From: Cyclobacteriaceae bacterium
GTDB lineage: Bacteria > Bacteroidota > Bacteroidia > Cytophagales > Cyclobacteriaceae
Assembly: GCA_028285685.1 (NCBI GenBank)
Contig: JANQOR010000026.1
Span: 1-64,000, forward strand
Length of the DNA: 64,000 bases
Direction: 5' to 3'
Part shown: one piece after another, positions 9,576 through 17,911 of the stretch
Position numbering within the stretch: position 1 is the stretch's first letter
Layout: each line of letters starts with the position of its first letter
Translations under genes and position numbers: made by a program
The notes under the pieces: model-generated
Seen by the model: only the letters and a program-made list of their open reading frames with translations
Told to the model about the DNA's origin: nothing
The model's database searches: none

Positions 9576-10883
9576 CTAGTTTTTATCAGCAAATTGCTCC
9601 TCAAGTGATCTTTCTCTTTCAAGTCCTTGCAGCTGCCTTTTGGTTAGTGGTACAAGCCTGGAAGTATTCTCAATCTTCCAAAACGTAGGATCATACTCAG
9701 TTGTCTGAAGTAAAAGCCCGCGAGTTCGTTTCATTCGAGCGTCGGTTGGTTTCTTCTTATCAGCAATTTTGATATTAGTCACGATAAATGTTCTTCTTTC
9801 CAGAAATTCATAATCTGCAGTTTCGGTCTCACTGTTGAATAGGTCGAATGGATAATTAACATGATAGTATCTCAGGAACATCTTGCCATCGAACCTTTCA
9901 TATTCATAGATCTCGTTCAGCCCTTTTTTACTATAGCGCAACAACGTGCCATCGAAGGGCGGTTCCTGCGCAACATACTTGCCCTCTAATGGTTTTTCTG
10001 AAATTTCTATTTTGTGCATGGAATAGGTTTCAGTGTCTACGTAGTACGTTTTGACAGATTCAAACTTGTACCAGTTGTCAGGTGAGTTGAGCTGACCTTC
10101 GAGTTGCTTTTTGTCAGATATCACATAAAGCAACCTGTCATCTTTGTAGATCAGATCTTGCAACTTCAGACTTTCGCTATCCGTGTCCAGGGTATGATAG
10201 AGAAGAATCAGCTTGTTTTGTTCCATCCATCGTGCCAGGAAATTAAAGTTGTTATTCGCGGGTGCTAGCAATTCCAAGATGTAGCTATCGCTAGCTCTGA
10301 CCCCTCGTAGGTAGTATTTTCTGCGGGCCTTTTTTTTCAACTGTAAGCCAGGATCATAAATCTCCAAGGCAGCATCCACTAAGTATGAAGATTGGCCGTT
10401 TTGATCCCTCAGATCCCGGTAAAAACCATCCATCATGAAAGGTTCTGTGGCATAGTTCTTTTCAAGATTTTCGAGGACCTTCTTCATAATTCGGTTTGGA
10501 TTGCGTTCCGCCAACACTTGTACCTCATCCAAAGTGGTCGTGGTTTCCAATAATTTAATTTCGAGCCCAGGATTTGCAACTAACTCCGCAATAGAGATCA
10601 TATGATTGGCATATCCGATATGGCTGATCGACAATGAATCGTTCACCCATTCACTCGAAACATAAAGACTAAAATTGCCATCTAGGTTGGTGACCGTACT
10701 TGTTGACATCCCTTTGACGGAGACGCTCGCGAAAAGTAACGGTTGTCTCGTCTCGCTATCCACTATCTTTCCCTTCAACACAATCTTATCCTCACTTGTC
10801 TGAGCCAAAATAGTTGAATAAGAAAATGAGATCAACAAAACAGCTTTTAGAAAGCCAGAGAACCAATTGGAATTCTTATTCAT
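9576..10883 (-). CDS. Carboxypeptidase-D regulatory-like outer-envelope protein
   Basis: A 435-residue protein with a signal peptide (about 1-27). It has a carboxypeptidase-D regulatory-like beta-sandwich at about 33-115 (LKGKIVDSETRQPLLFASVS, then TNLDGNFSLYV and SISHIGYA). The rest is the conserved Bacteroidota extension starting RNPNRIMKKVLENLEKNY. Proteins of this layout are often annotated as carboxypeptidase-like and lack peptidase residues. The start overlaps the end of the permease gene by 8 bases (10876-10883), showing translational coupling. A second member of the same architecture lies at 13861, just across the PadR operator. Confidence 0.85.
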   Translation of the reverse strand: MNKNSNWFSGFLKAVLLISFSYSTILAQTSEDKIVLKGKIVDSETRQPLLFASVSVKGMSTSTVTNLDGNFSLYVSSEWVNDSLSISHIGYANHMISIAELVANPGLEIKLLETTTTLDEVQVLAERNPNRIMKKVLENLEKNYATEPFMMDGFYRDLRDQNGQSSYLVDAALEIYDPGLQLKKKARRKYYLRGVRASDSYILELLAPANNNFNFLARWMEQNKLILLYHTLDTDSESLKLQDLIYKDDRLLYVISDKKQLEGQLNSPDNWYKFESVKTYYVDTETYSMHKIEISEKPLEGKYVAQEPPFDGTLLRYSKKGLNEIYEYERFDGKMFLRYYHVNYPFDLFNSETETADYEFLERRTFIVTNIKIADKKKPTDARMKRTRGLLLQTTEYDPTFWKIENTSRLVPLTKRQLQGLERERSLEEQFADKN

Positions 10884-13431
10884 ACTTTAAAGCATCTACC
10901 GTATTTGCTTTGTAAGACCTGAATGCCTGAATGTAAATGACTCCCCCAGCAATGAGGATAACGAACACTGCAGTCAAGGCAAAATAAGTTGGGCTTAGCG
11001 ATACGCGGAGTGGGTATTTAGCCAGCCAGTTGCTTAAGCCATACCAAAGCAGTGGAATCATTGCAATGATTGATATGATCAGGATTTTTACAAACTCCCG
11101 GGAAAACAGTTTGAACAAATCTTCGAGTGATGCTCCGTTTACTTTTCGAATGCTAAGTTCTTTTTCCCTGAACTTCCTCAGCATTAGCAAAATAGCGTAC
11201 ATGCCAAGCAGTGATAGCGCAATTACCAGACTTGCAACTATTGCAAAAACATTGATCGTTGCCCGCTCTTGCTTGAATTGTTCTTCGTAGTCAGTCAGTA
11301 AAAAAGAGAAGTTAAAGGGTACATCAGGCAGGTGATCCTTCCAAACTCCTTCTATTCTATTGATAGCTGCTATCAAACTCACCTTTGAACTCACTTTGGC
11401 GAGGGTGTAACCCCCTGTATTATCATAGTTGATGATCATTGGTTGGATAAGCTGATGAGGTGAGTTAAAATAGAAATTCCGCACCACTCCGATAATAGGT
11501 CCACCGGTGTTGTAAGCTTCTATTCTCTTTCCAAGAGCGTCTTGTGGTTTCCAGCCCAGATGTTTGACAAATGCCTCATTCACTACAAAGACCCTATACG
11601 GCTTGTGGCCTTTTTTTTCGGAAAAAAACTCCCCAACAAGTAGCTCAATGTCGAGAACCTTGAGAAAGCTCTCATCGACATTAATACCCTCGAATAACTT
11701 TGTTTTGATTGAATTATTGACGTAGTAGTCATCGACATCTGCATCCATGCCGGGAACAGAATTGCTTTCGACTTGAGACACAGCATGAACGACATTTAAG
11801 TTTACTATCTCTTGCTTAATTAGCTTGGCCTTGTTTCGCTCAACATTGTCAGGGATGTGAAATGTAATGGCTCTGTTCCAGTCAAAGCCAAGATCCTGAT
11901 TTTTTAGCAAAGCGGTCTGTTGGTAGATAATCACGGTAGTGAGGATCATTGCAAAGGAAAGTGCAAACTGAACACCAACCAGGCTTTTTCTAAAGTAGAC
12001 CTTGGCCATTTTTATTTCGAAAAGGCTAGCGCTCGACCTGGTAACCACAACCAATGAATAAGTAGCCAGAGCGATCGTCGTAAAGAGGTAGACGATAAAG
12101 ATGCCCGTCAGATAGGAGTGAGTTAGTGGTATTCTAAAAAAATGAAATCCAGCATAATTACCAACTAATCTCGCACTCCCAAAGGTTAATAGTACACCAA
12201 CCGAAAGTGCTATCCCAAGGTACAAAAATGCTTCTGTGGCAAACTGAAAGAACAGTTGTTTCTTAGTTGCTCCAATCACTCGATGGACATTGATATTACT
12301 GAGTCTCCGAAGAGTTTGCGTTGTGTGAAGATTAACGTAGTTGAAAAGTGCGATAAGAAGAATAACCCATCCAATCAATTGAAAAAGTTGAATTCGCTCC
12401 TTATCCATCTTGGGTGTATCATACAATTTCTTCTCACTAAAGTGAATGTCAGTCATGTTTTCAAATTCGTAGACCAATTCAACGCCTTGAACCGAATACT
12501 CGTGATCTAACTCTCCCATTACTTCGGCAAACTGATTTTCCAGATCCAGGATGTTGGCATCCTTGCGAAGCAAAACGTATACAAAAGACCAGTCTTCCAG
12601 GGATCGATCTGAAAACGGTAAAAGCAGGTCAAATTTCAAATCGCTGTTTGCAGGAGCCTCTTCAATCAGCCCGGACACAATGAAATCACCGTCATTGATT
12701 GTGATGGTCTTTCCTACAACACCGCTGCTGGTATTAAAGTACTTTTGAGCAATTACATTGGTGATCACCACATTATCTGGGGAAGACAGTGCTGTTTCGG
12801 GGTCGCCTTCCAGCCATGTATAGGTGAAGATCTCCGCAAACTCAGGATCAGTATAGAAAACATATTCTTTAAAATTCTTGTCCCCCACCTGGACATGTAA
12901 AAGGTCCTCTTCCTTCAGCAGTCTCACAATTTGCTCGACTCCAGGAAATTCATCTGTTAGTTCCTTTAGATAAGAATGGGACCATGCTGTAACATCTTGT
13001 AGATCTTCAGAAGAAACCCGCGTTATCACCCGATAGATGCGATCCTTCTTCTCATGAAATTGATCAAAATTGTTATGGAAGCGCGTGTAGTCAGAAATGT
13101 AAAGAAAAGCACTGATTGCAATGGCCAGCCCACCTATTTTCAGCGTATTTACAAACGGGTACTTCCTTAAGTATCGAAAGGAGACCAGCACCTGATTTCG
13201 GAGGTTAAAACTGTAAGAGTCACTCAGCCAGGTTGTACGTCTCCGTTTTTTAACGAAAGGGAGAAAAAGTCGCAACACATCCAATACAAAAAAATAGTTC
13301 GCCCTCAGTTTAGAGTTTTTAGCTCGCTCTTCGAACACCTCATACAGATCTCCCTGGAGATCCTCTAAGTCTGACTCTGAGCAATACCACTTCAGTAGTG
13401 AATCGAATAACGATGGAGGTTTTGGTTCCAT
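10876..13431 (-). CDS. ABC transporter permease with N-terminal prefix domain
   Basis: An 851-residue MacB/FtsX permease. Residues 1-65 (PPSLFDSLLKWYCSESDLED and GDLYEVFEERA) form the extra domain known as permease prefix domain 2. It occurs in Bacteroidota permeases whose genes follow a PadR regulator. The usual order of helix, periplasmic domain, FtsX, periplasmic domain, FtsX comes after it, with NVHRVIGATKKQ and LSIRKVNGASLED as the conserved FtsX motifs and NTVDALKYE at the end. The ATG is one base after the PadR stop and the 3' end overlaps the next gene by 8 bases, so the three genes are one translation-coupled operon. No ATPase is encoded in the window. Confidence 0.93.
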   Translation of the reverse strand: MEPKPPSLFDSLLKWYCSESDLEDLQGDLYEVFEERAKNSKLRANYFFVLDVLRLFLPFVKKRRRTTWLSDSYSFNLRNQVLVSFRYLRKYPFVNTLKIGGLAIAISAFLYISDYTRFHNNFDQFHEKKDRIYRVITRVSSEDLQDVTAWSHSYLKELTDEFPGVEQIVRLLKEEDLLHVQVGDKNFKEYVFYTDPEFAEIFTYTWLEGDPETALSSPDNVVITNVIAQKYFNTSSGVVGKTITINDGDFIVSGLIEEAPANSDLKFDLLLPFSDRSLEDWSFVYVLLRKDANILDLENQFAEVMGELDHEYSVQGVELVYEFENMTDIHFSEKKLYDTPKMDKERIQLFQLIGWVILLIALFNYVNLHTTQTLRRLSNINVHRVIGATKKQLFFQFATEAFLYLGIALSVGVLLTFGSARLVGNYAGFHFFRIPLTHSYLTGIFIVYLFTTIALATYSLVVVTRSSASLFEIKMAKVYFRKSLVGVQFALSFAMILTTVIIYQQTALLKNQDLGFDWNRAITFHIPDNVERNKAKLIKQEIVNLNVVHAVSQVESNSVPGMDADVDDYYVNNSIKTKLFEGINVDESFLKVLDIELLVGEFFSEKKGHKPYRVFVVNEAFVKHLGWKPQDALGKRIEAYNTGGPIIGVVRNFYFNSPHQLIQPMIINYDNTGGYTLAKVSSKVSLIAAINRIEGVWKDHLPDVPFNFSFLLTDYEEQFKQERATINVFAIVASLVIALSLLGMYAILLMLRKFREKELSIRKVNGASLEDLFKLFSREFVKILIISIIAMIPLLWYGLSNWLAKYPLRVSLSPTYFALTAVFVILIAGGVIYIQAFRSYKANTVDALKYE

Positions 13432-13432
13432 A

Positions 13433-13792
13433 TTAGCTCTTTTTGTCAGAGGTCCAACGAATGGAAAATGCCTTCTCCGGGATTGCTTCCCACAGTTGCT
13501 GTCTATACGCCATTAACTCGGCAATTAAGCGTTGGCCATGAACGGAAACGGAGTAATAACGCTTGCGCTTCCCTCCTCTCACTTTTGTTGCTTCTCCAAG
13601 TTTTGAAGTAACATAATCCTTCTCTTCAAGTCTATTCAAGGCCGCATGCAATGCCCCCATACTGACAGTCCGTCCAGTAATCTCCTCTATTTTATGTTTG
13701 ATGGATATTCCATAGGCTTCATTGTCCTGTACACCAACCGCCAATAAAACCATCTCCTCAAACTCGCCTAAGTACTTTCCCTTGGAACCCAT
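13433..13792 (-). CDS. PadR-family transcriptional regulator
   Basis: The frame can open at a TTG at 13810, but the ATG at 13792 (MGSKGKYLGEFEEMVLLAVG) matches the usual PadR start and gives 119 residues. The winged-helix is complete: GISIKHKIEEITGRTVSMGA, LHAALNRLEEKDYV with the recognition helix, and the wing RGGKRKRYYSVS, ending in a short dimerisation helix. PadR proteins usually repress their own operon and the linked transporter and release DNA on binding a ligand. It is first in the operon with the permease. The palindrome at 13812-13835 begins 20 bases upstream of its start and is the natural operator. Confidence 0.93.
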   Translation of the reverse strand: MGSKGKYLGEFEEMVLLAVGVQDNEAYGISIKHKIEEITGRTVSMGALHAALNRLEEKDYVTSKLGEATKVRGGKRKRYYSVSVHGQRLIAELMAYRQQLWEAIPEKAFSIRWTSDKKS

Positions 13793-13811
13793 ATTTATAT
13801 TTTTATTCAAA

Positions 13812-13835
13812 TGTATATAATATATTTTATATACA
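13812..13835. promoter_or_regulatory. Palindromic PadR-type operator
   Basis: TGTATATAA (13812-13820) and TTATATACA (13827-13835) are perfect inverted repeats around a 6-base AT spacer. The site lies between the divergent padR operon and the gene starting at 13861, so one bound dimer could control both. The size and TGTAT/ATACA ends fit PadR operators in general; binding is inferred. Confidence 0.6.
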
Positions 13836-13860
13836 AAAAGAAAGTAATTAGATTAGCTGA

Positions 13861-15075
13861 GTGATAAAAAACAAAATACTCAAACTTCTTCTTTTAAGCC
13901 TCTCTTTAGTTTCCTTCATAGGAGACATTTACGGTCAGCTCAAATTGAACGGGGTTATTCAATCTGAGAAAGATGAACTTCTTGCCTTTTCCACTATTTC
14001 GATTAAAAATACGTCCACAGGAACAATTGCAAATCAGGAAGGTCGTTTCGCTTTGGTAGTTCCCTCGATTAACATGGAAGATACCCTGGTCATCTCCATG
14101 ACGGGATTTCGCTCACAGGAAGTCTTAATCAACAACTTGAAAAAGAGCGAGGAGCTACTCTTTACCTTGGAAGAAAAAGTTCTGAAACTTGAGGAGGTAG
14201 TTATCCTATCGGACAAACTCACTGCTGAAGAGCTGCTAAAAATGGCTCTGAAAAAGCAAAAGGACAATGGGCCGAACGTTAAGTATGCTTTGGATCTATT
14301 TGTTCGTGAGCTGTTCTTTTTGAACGACTCTTGCTATGCTGTGGTAGAATCTGCTGCTCAACTATTTGGTCATCGAATTTTAACTCCAAAAATTCCCATT
14401 TACCTTGACCAAGTCAGATCTGCCAGTAAGCCTGAACCAACAGTCGAAACAGTCTTTGAGCGATATAACCCTTTCAGAGAATTCCGATTTATCTTAGGAA
14501 GAAAATTTCGCTTTATTGAACCTTGTGCTGATTGTATGTATGAAATCGAAGACTACACATACATCGATGAACAACAGGCAGTCATTATTTCGGTGAAGAA
14601 GGACTCAGGGGAACCCAACCCTTTCATTCGCTTTGTTATCGGGCTTTCTGACTATGGTATTTTTCAGTTTGAGTTTCACAGAGACGTACCGTTTGGGTTA
14701 GGTTTTCCAAATGAGACTGACTCAATAGCTTCAAGCCTGGTTTCTCTTCACAGAACAATTGATTTTCAAAAATTTGAAGACACGTATTTTCTAAAATCAT
14801 ATAGACAAGTAGTAGAACATGAATATTTGAACATGAAGGATTCCAGCAAGTTTCATACGCAACATATATTTACCGTCTTTGCTAATTCAATTACTAAGGA
14901 AGGAGTTGAAGACCTCAAGAAAGCAAAAAACCAAGACCGCTTAATGGACTACAGATTTTCGATCAATGATCAAATGAAATCAGTTGATTCGGAGTTCTGG
15001 AAGAATTATAACATAGTAAAGAGAACTTCAAGAGAATCTCAGTACTTTGATTCACTTAATAAAATAAGTGAATAA
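13861..15075 (+). CDS. Carboxypeptidase-D regulatory-like secreted protein
   Basis: A 404-residue protein starting at a GTG; there is no nearby in-frame ATG, and the GTG precedes a good signal peptide ending DIYGQ. Residues about 27-110 are a carboxypeptidase-D regulatory-like domain (NGVIQSEKDELLAFSTISIK, ANQEGRFALVV, ISMTGFRSQEV), followed by LTAEELLKMALKKQKDN and a long beta-rich region. It has the same architecture as the gene at 9576-10883, on the far side of the PadR module, but is well diverged from it. Its promoter must overlap or adjoin the 13812-13835 palindrome, so shared PadR control is likely. No peptidase residues are seen. Confidence 0.82.
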   Translation: MIKNKILKLLLLSLSLVSFIGDIYGQLKLNGVIQSEKDELLAFSTISIKNTSTGTIANQEGRFALVVPSINMEDTLVISMTGFRSQEVLINNLKKSEELLFTLEEKVLKLEEVVILSDKLTAEELLKMALKKQKDNGPNVKYALDLFVRELFFLNDSCYAVVESAAQLFGHRILTPKIPIYLDQVRSASKPEPTVETVFERYNPFREFRFILGRKFRFIEPCADCMYEIEDYTYIDEQQAVIISVKKDSGEPNPFIRFVIGLSDYGIFQFEFHRDVPFGLGFPNETDSIASSLVSLHRTIDFQKFEDTYFLKSYRQVVEHEYLNMKDSSKFHTQHIFTVFANSITKEGVEDLKKAKNQDRLMDYRFSINDQMKSVDSEFWKNYNIVKRTSRESQYFDSLNKISE

Positions 15076-15116
15076 CACGTTCTTCCCTAAGACCTCTGTT
15101 CAAAAAGTAGTTTGTG

Positions 15117-16031
15117 TCAGGTTAGCAATGCCAACAAGATAGGCATAGTAAGAAAAGCTGCAAGTGTTTCAAATGTGATAATAGTAGCCATCAGTTTCTG
15201 ATCGCCGTTAAGGTGTCCCGCTAAAATGTAGGAGGAGATTGCACATGGAACAGATGAAAAAAGAACTGCCACTGAGCGCCTAATATCTTCGACCCCCACT
15301 GATGTCATCAGGTAGTAAGTCAGAACCGGCAGAACGATTAATTTGAAAGCCGATGAAACAAGAACCGGAACCGCCTGATCTCGATTTCCTCTTAGTTGGA
15401 GACCTGTTCCAACTGAAATTAAACCCATTGGAAGTGCCGCACTGGAAAGGATCTTGAAAAGATCATTCGATACGTACGGAAGGCCAATTCCGGTTACGTT
15501 CAAAGCAATCCCAACGAGACAAGCAACTACCAACGGGTTGCTCATTACACCCCTAATCAGGCCACCAACTCCCTTGCCATTTTTAGCGACATAATAATTC
15601 AGGCAGCTGATACACAACACATTGACCAATGGAATGACCCCAGCCATTCCAATTGCAGCCAAAGCCAGCCCTTTTGGTCCAAAAAGCGCGATGGCTGCTG
15701 CTAATACTACATAGTTGTTAGGTCGAATGCCTCCCTGAAAAATCGACGTGAACGAAGCTGCACTTATAGGTAACATTTTCCTTATCGCCACCATGAATAC
15801 TGAAACAGCTATCACCGCAATCATTAAAATGCTAGTCAGCGAATAGAAATCGTTTAATGTGAAGGAGGTATTTACTAACTTTTCAACCAGCAAGGCGGGA
15901 AGAAATACGTAGTAGGTAATTCGATCTGCTATCTTCCAGAAGCCCGGAGCTGGAAATTCCCATCTTTTGAAGACCAAGCCAAGCATAACCAGCAAGAAAA
16001 TGGGAAGAATGGCTTCAAAAATGGCGTACAT
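15117..16031 (-). CDS. AEC-family transporter (auxin-efflux-carrier type)
   Basis: The start is taken at 16031 (MYAIFEAILPIFLLVMLGLV), where the first membrane helix begins; a longer frame from 16124 adds 31 polar residues. The 304-residue protein has about ten membrane helices in two halves. Typical family landmarks include PALLVEKLVNTSF, the GGIRPNNYVVLAAAIALFG segment with its conserved N in the crossing helix, and SSVPCAISSYILAG in the second half. AEC proteins are secondary transporters of small organic acids or related compounds. The gene is divergent from the MoaE-like gene with about 124 bases between starts. Confidence 0.87.
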   Translation of the reverse strand: MYAIFEAILPIFLLVMLGLVFKRWEFPAPGFWKIADRITYYVFLPALLVEKLVNTSFTLNDFYSLTSILMIAVIAVSVFMVAIRKMLPISAASFTSIFQGGIRPNNYVVLAAAIALFGPKGLALAAIGMAGVIPLVNVLCISCLNYYVAKNGKGVGGLIRGVMSNPLVVACLVGIALNVTGIGLPYVSNDLFKILSSAALPMGLISVGTGLQLRGNRDQAVPVLVSSAFKLIVLPVLTYYLMTSVGVEDIRRSVAVLFSSVPCAISSYILAGHLNGDQKLMATIITFETLAAFLTMPILLALLT

Positions 16032-16155
16032 AGGTGCTCTTATTTGGGTGCAATTTAAGAAGGTCCCGGGGATCAAAGTGGTTAAATTAATTGCCTGGCT
16101 CTTGCGAAAAGACGAAACAGACATACCTTCGTCTCCAGATAAGATCGAGAACTTT

Positions 16156-16566
16156 ATGAGCGAAAGAAAGAAACCAAAAAAGGTGTTTAGTGGCGGAGCT
16201 ATAGCTCCGGAGAAGATTGCTACATCTATTGCTAATCACCAGTCAAAGACAGACATTACCGAACACAACATTTTCCTGGCACAAGTGCCACGAACGGTTG
16301 ATGGGCAGGAGGTGAATGCCATAGATTTTTTAGCTAATGAAGAGTCGGCCGCTCAAACATTGCACGATATTCGTGAGGAGGCCTTTCAACGATTTAATCT
16401 CTCCTGCCTCCACATGTATCATAGTTTGGGTCCCGTAAACGTTGGTGAGATCCATTTTTTTGTATTTACTTCTTCTCCTGATAAGCAAGTAGCATCAGAA
16501 GCTTGCAACTACCTCGTTGAAGAATTTAATAGCAAGATTGAAGTAGCGCGAAAAACCATAGTCTGA
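16156..16566 (+). CDS. MoaE-like protein with altered, shortened C-terminus
   Basis: The preferred start is the ATG at 16156 (MSERKKPKKVFSGGAI, 136 residues); the frame is open back to 15967, but that part overlaps the divergent AEC gene. The body follows the molybdopterin synthase large subunit: IAPEKIATSIANHQSKT, NIFLAQVPRTVDGQEVNAID, LHDIREEAFQRFNL, HMYHSLGPVNVGEIHFFVF and SSPDKQVASEACNYLVEEF. In active MoaE the next segment is the PIWKKE/PIFGKE loop plus about 15 more residues supplying catalytic lysines. Here it reads EVARKTIV and stops. Other frames beyond the stop show no continuation, so a simple frameshift is not evident. No moaD or other cofactor gene is in the window. Confidence 0.75.
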   Translation: MSERKKPKKVFSGGAIAPEKIATSIANHQSKTDITEHNIFLAQVPRTVDGQEVNAIDFLANEESAAQTLHDIREEAFQRFNLSCLHMYHSLGPVNVGEIHFFVFTSSPDKQVASEACNYLVEEFNSKIEVARKTIV

Positions 16567-16665
16567 GCTTTTATATCTCAGAATTAGGTACAACTGCCTC
16601 GATTTGGACCTATTGTCAACAAAGAACCTCAGCTATACTGATTAAAAAGAGCTATAGTTGTTGAC

Positions 16666-17817
16666 ATGAAAAGTCAAAAATTATTGCTTCTCCTCCCCTT
16701 TATTCTGTCTTGCAATACTGGACAGCAATACACTGCTGCCTCTAAAGCATCAGATTTTTTTGCGCTGATCACTGAGGAAAAAATGGAAAGGCACCTGGAA
16801 ATCATTGCCGCAGATTCCATGCAAGGTCGGGGTTTCGGAACAGAAGGTCTAAAAAAAGCCGCCAGGTATGTCGCTGCCCAATACGAACGGATCGGCTTGA
16901 AACCGGTGAATAAAGGATCGTTGGCTGAACAGTACTTTCAACCTGTCACGGAATTTGTCGATGATCGCAGCGTATCATCTCAAAATGTGGTCGGAATGAT
17001 TGAGGGGTCCGACGAAGAGCTAGGGAATGAAGCGATAATTGTTATGGCTCACCTTGATCATCTTGGGATTGATTCAACTTTGACAGGCGATAACATCTAC
17101 AATGGGGCCTCTGATAATGCCTCAGGAGTTGCAGCTTGCATTCTTCTGGCTGATGCTTTCAGTCAGGCAAAGCGCGAAGGTGTTCAATTCAAGAGAAGCC
17201 TTATATTCCTAAATACGACTGGAGAAGAAAAACACGGGCGTGCAGGTTCAAGGCACTACGTTCAAAATAATCCTTCAATCCCACTCGAAAAAACAGTGGC
17301 AGCTATTAATATGGACGGAGTGGCTGGCCTGGATACTGCCAACCTACCGAACAACACCAACTACGTTTACATTGTAAATGAGGACTCCACCTCCATTGAC
17401 TTGAGAAAACGAAACGAGCGAATCAATGCAGAAGCCGGAATCAACATGGAGTTAGTAAAACCGCCATTTTCTTTCGGATCGGACCAAATGGTCTTTCAGG
17501 GTTGGTTAATCCCCTCTATTTACTATTCCACTGGTTTAACTTCTAATTACCACCAAGTGGATGATCACGCTTCATCTATCAACTACACCCATGCAACGAA
17601 TATCGTAAGGTTGGTCTTCGCATTGATCTGGGAGCTGGCAAATGAACCTGATCCTACACCTTCTTTTAACAGGGATGACTATCGGATGCTGACCAATAAG
17701 TTTAGGTGTCGACCTTGCGGATGTAAGGCGGATGACACTGTTTTTCAAAATGAAGGGACCTGTCCTGATTGCCACATGGCACTGATTCCTATTTGGGAAA
17801 ATGTCACACTTCCTTAA
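16666..17817 (+). CDS. M28-family zinc peptidase lipoprotein with C-terminal zinc ribbon
   Basis: A 383-residue lipoprotein (signal ends PFILSC). The M28 zinc site is complete: MAHLDHLG with the first His, YNGASDNASG with the bridging Asp, NTTGEEKHG with catalytic and metal Glu, INMDGVAG with Asp, and SNYHQVDDHAS with the last His. The family are periplasmic aminopeptidases or carboxypeptidases. After the peptidase comes an extra tail of about 45 residues, CRPCGCKADD then CPDCHMALIPI, with five Cys and a His. It resembles the heavy-metal-binding or zinc-ribbon modules (CPMHP..CPxCGMxL type) found on metal-handling proteins. This fusion is the odd feature of the gene. Confidence 0.88.
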   Translation: MKSQKLLLLLPFILSCNTGQQYTAASKASDFFALITEEKMERHLEIIAADSMQGRGFGTEGLKKAARYVAAQYERIGLKPVNKGSLAEQYFQPVTEFVDDRSVSSQNVVGMIEGSDEELGNEAIIVMAHLDHLGIDSTLTGDNIYNGASDNASGVAACILLADAFSQAKREGVQFKRSLIFLNTTGEEKHGRAGSRHYVQNNPSIPLEKTVAAINMDGVAGLDTANLPNNTNYVYIVNEDSTSIDLRKRNERINAEAGINMELVKPPFSFGSDQMVFQGWLIPSIYYSTGLTSNYHQVDDHASSINYTHATNIVRLVFALIWELANEPDPTPSFNRDDYRMLTNKFRCRPCGCKADDTVFQNEGTCPDCHMALIPIWENVTLP

Positions 17818-17880
17818 TTGTCTTTTTTGACCATCCTAAGACATACCATATTGTCCTGACACGCATTCTCATATTTTTAA

Positions 17881-17904
17881 TGTATTATCGAAGGTGATAA
17901 CACA
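17881..17904. promoter_or_regulatory. Inverted repeat upstream of the dipeptidase operon
   Basis: TGTATTATC (17881-17889) and GATAACACA (17896-17904) pair at 8 of 9 positions around a 6-base spacer, ending 7 bases before the ATG at 17912. The size and position fit a repressor operator; no regulator gene is adjacent. Confidence 0.35.
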
Positions 17905-17911
17905 TTGACCT

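Noticed and set aside
15967-16155. N-terminal extension of the MoaE-like gene
   Set aside because: It overlaps the divergent AEC gene and has no MoaE similarity. The ATG at 16156 gives the normal start.
16562-16582. TCTGAG/CTCAGA hairpin at the MoaE stop
   Set aside because: It is only six pairs, includes the stop codon and has no T-run; too weak to call a terminator.
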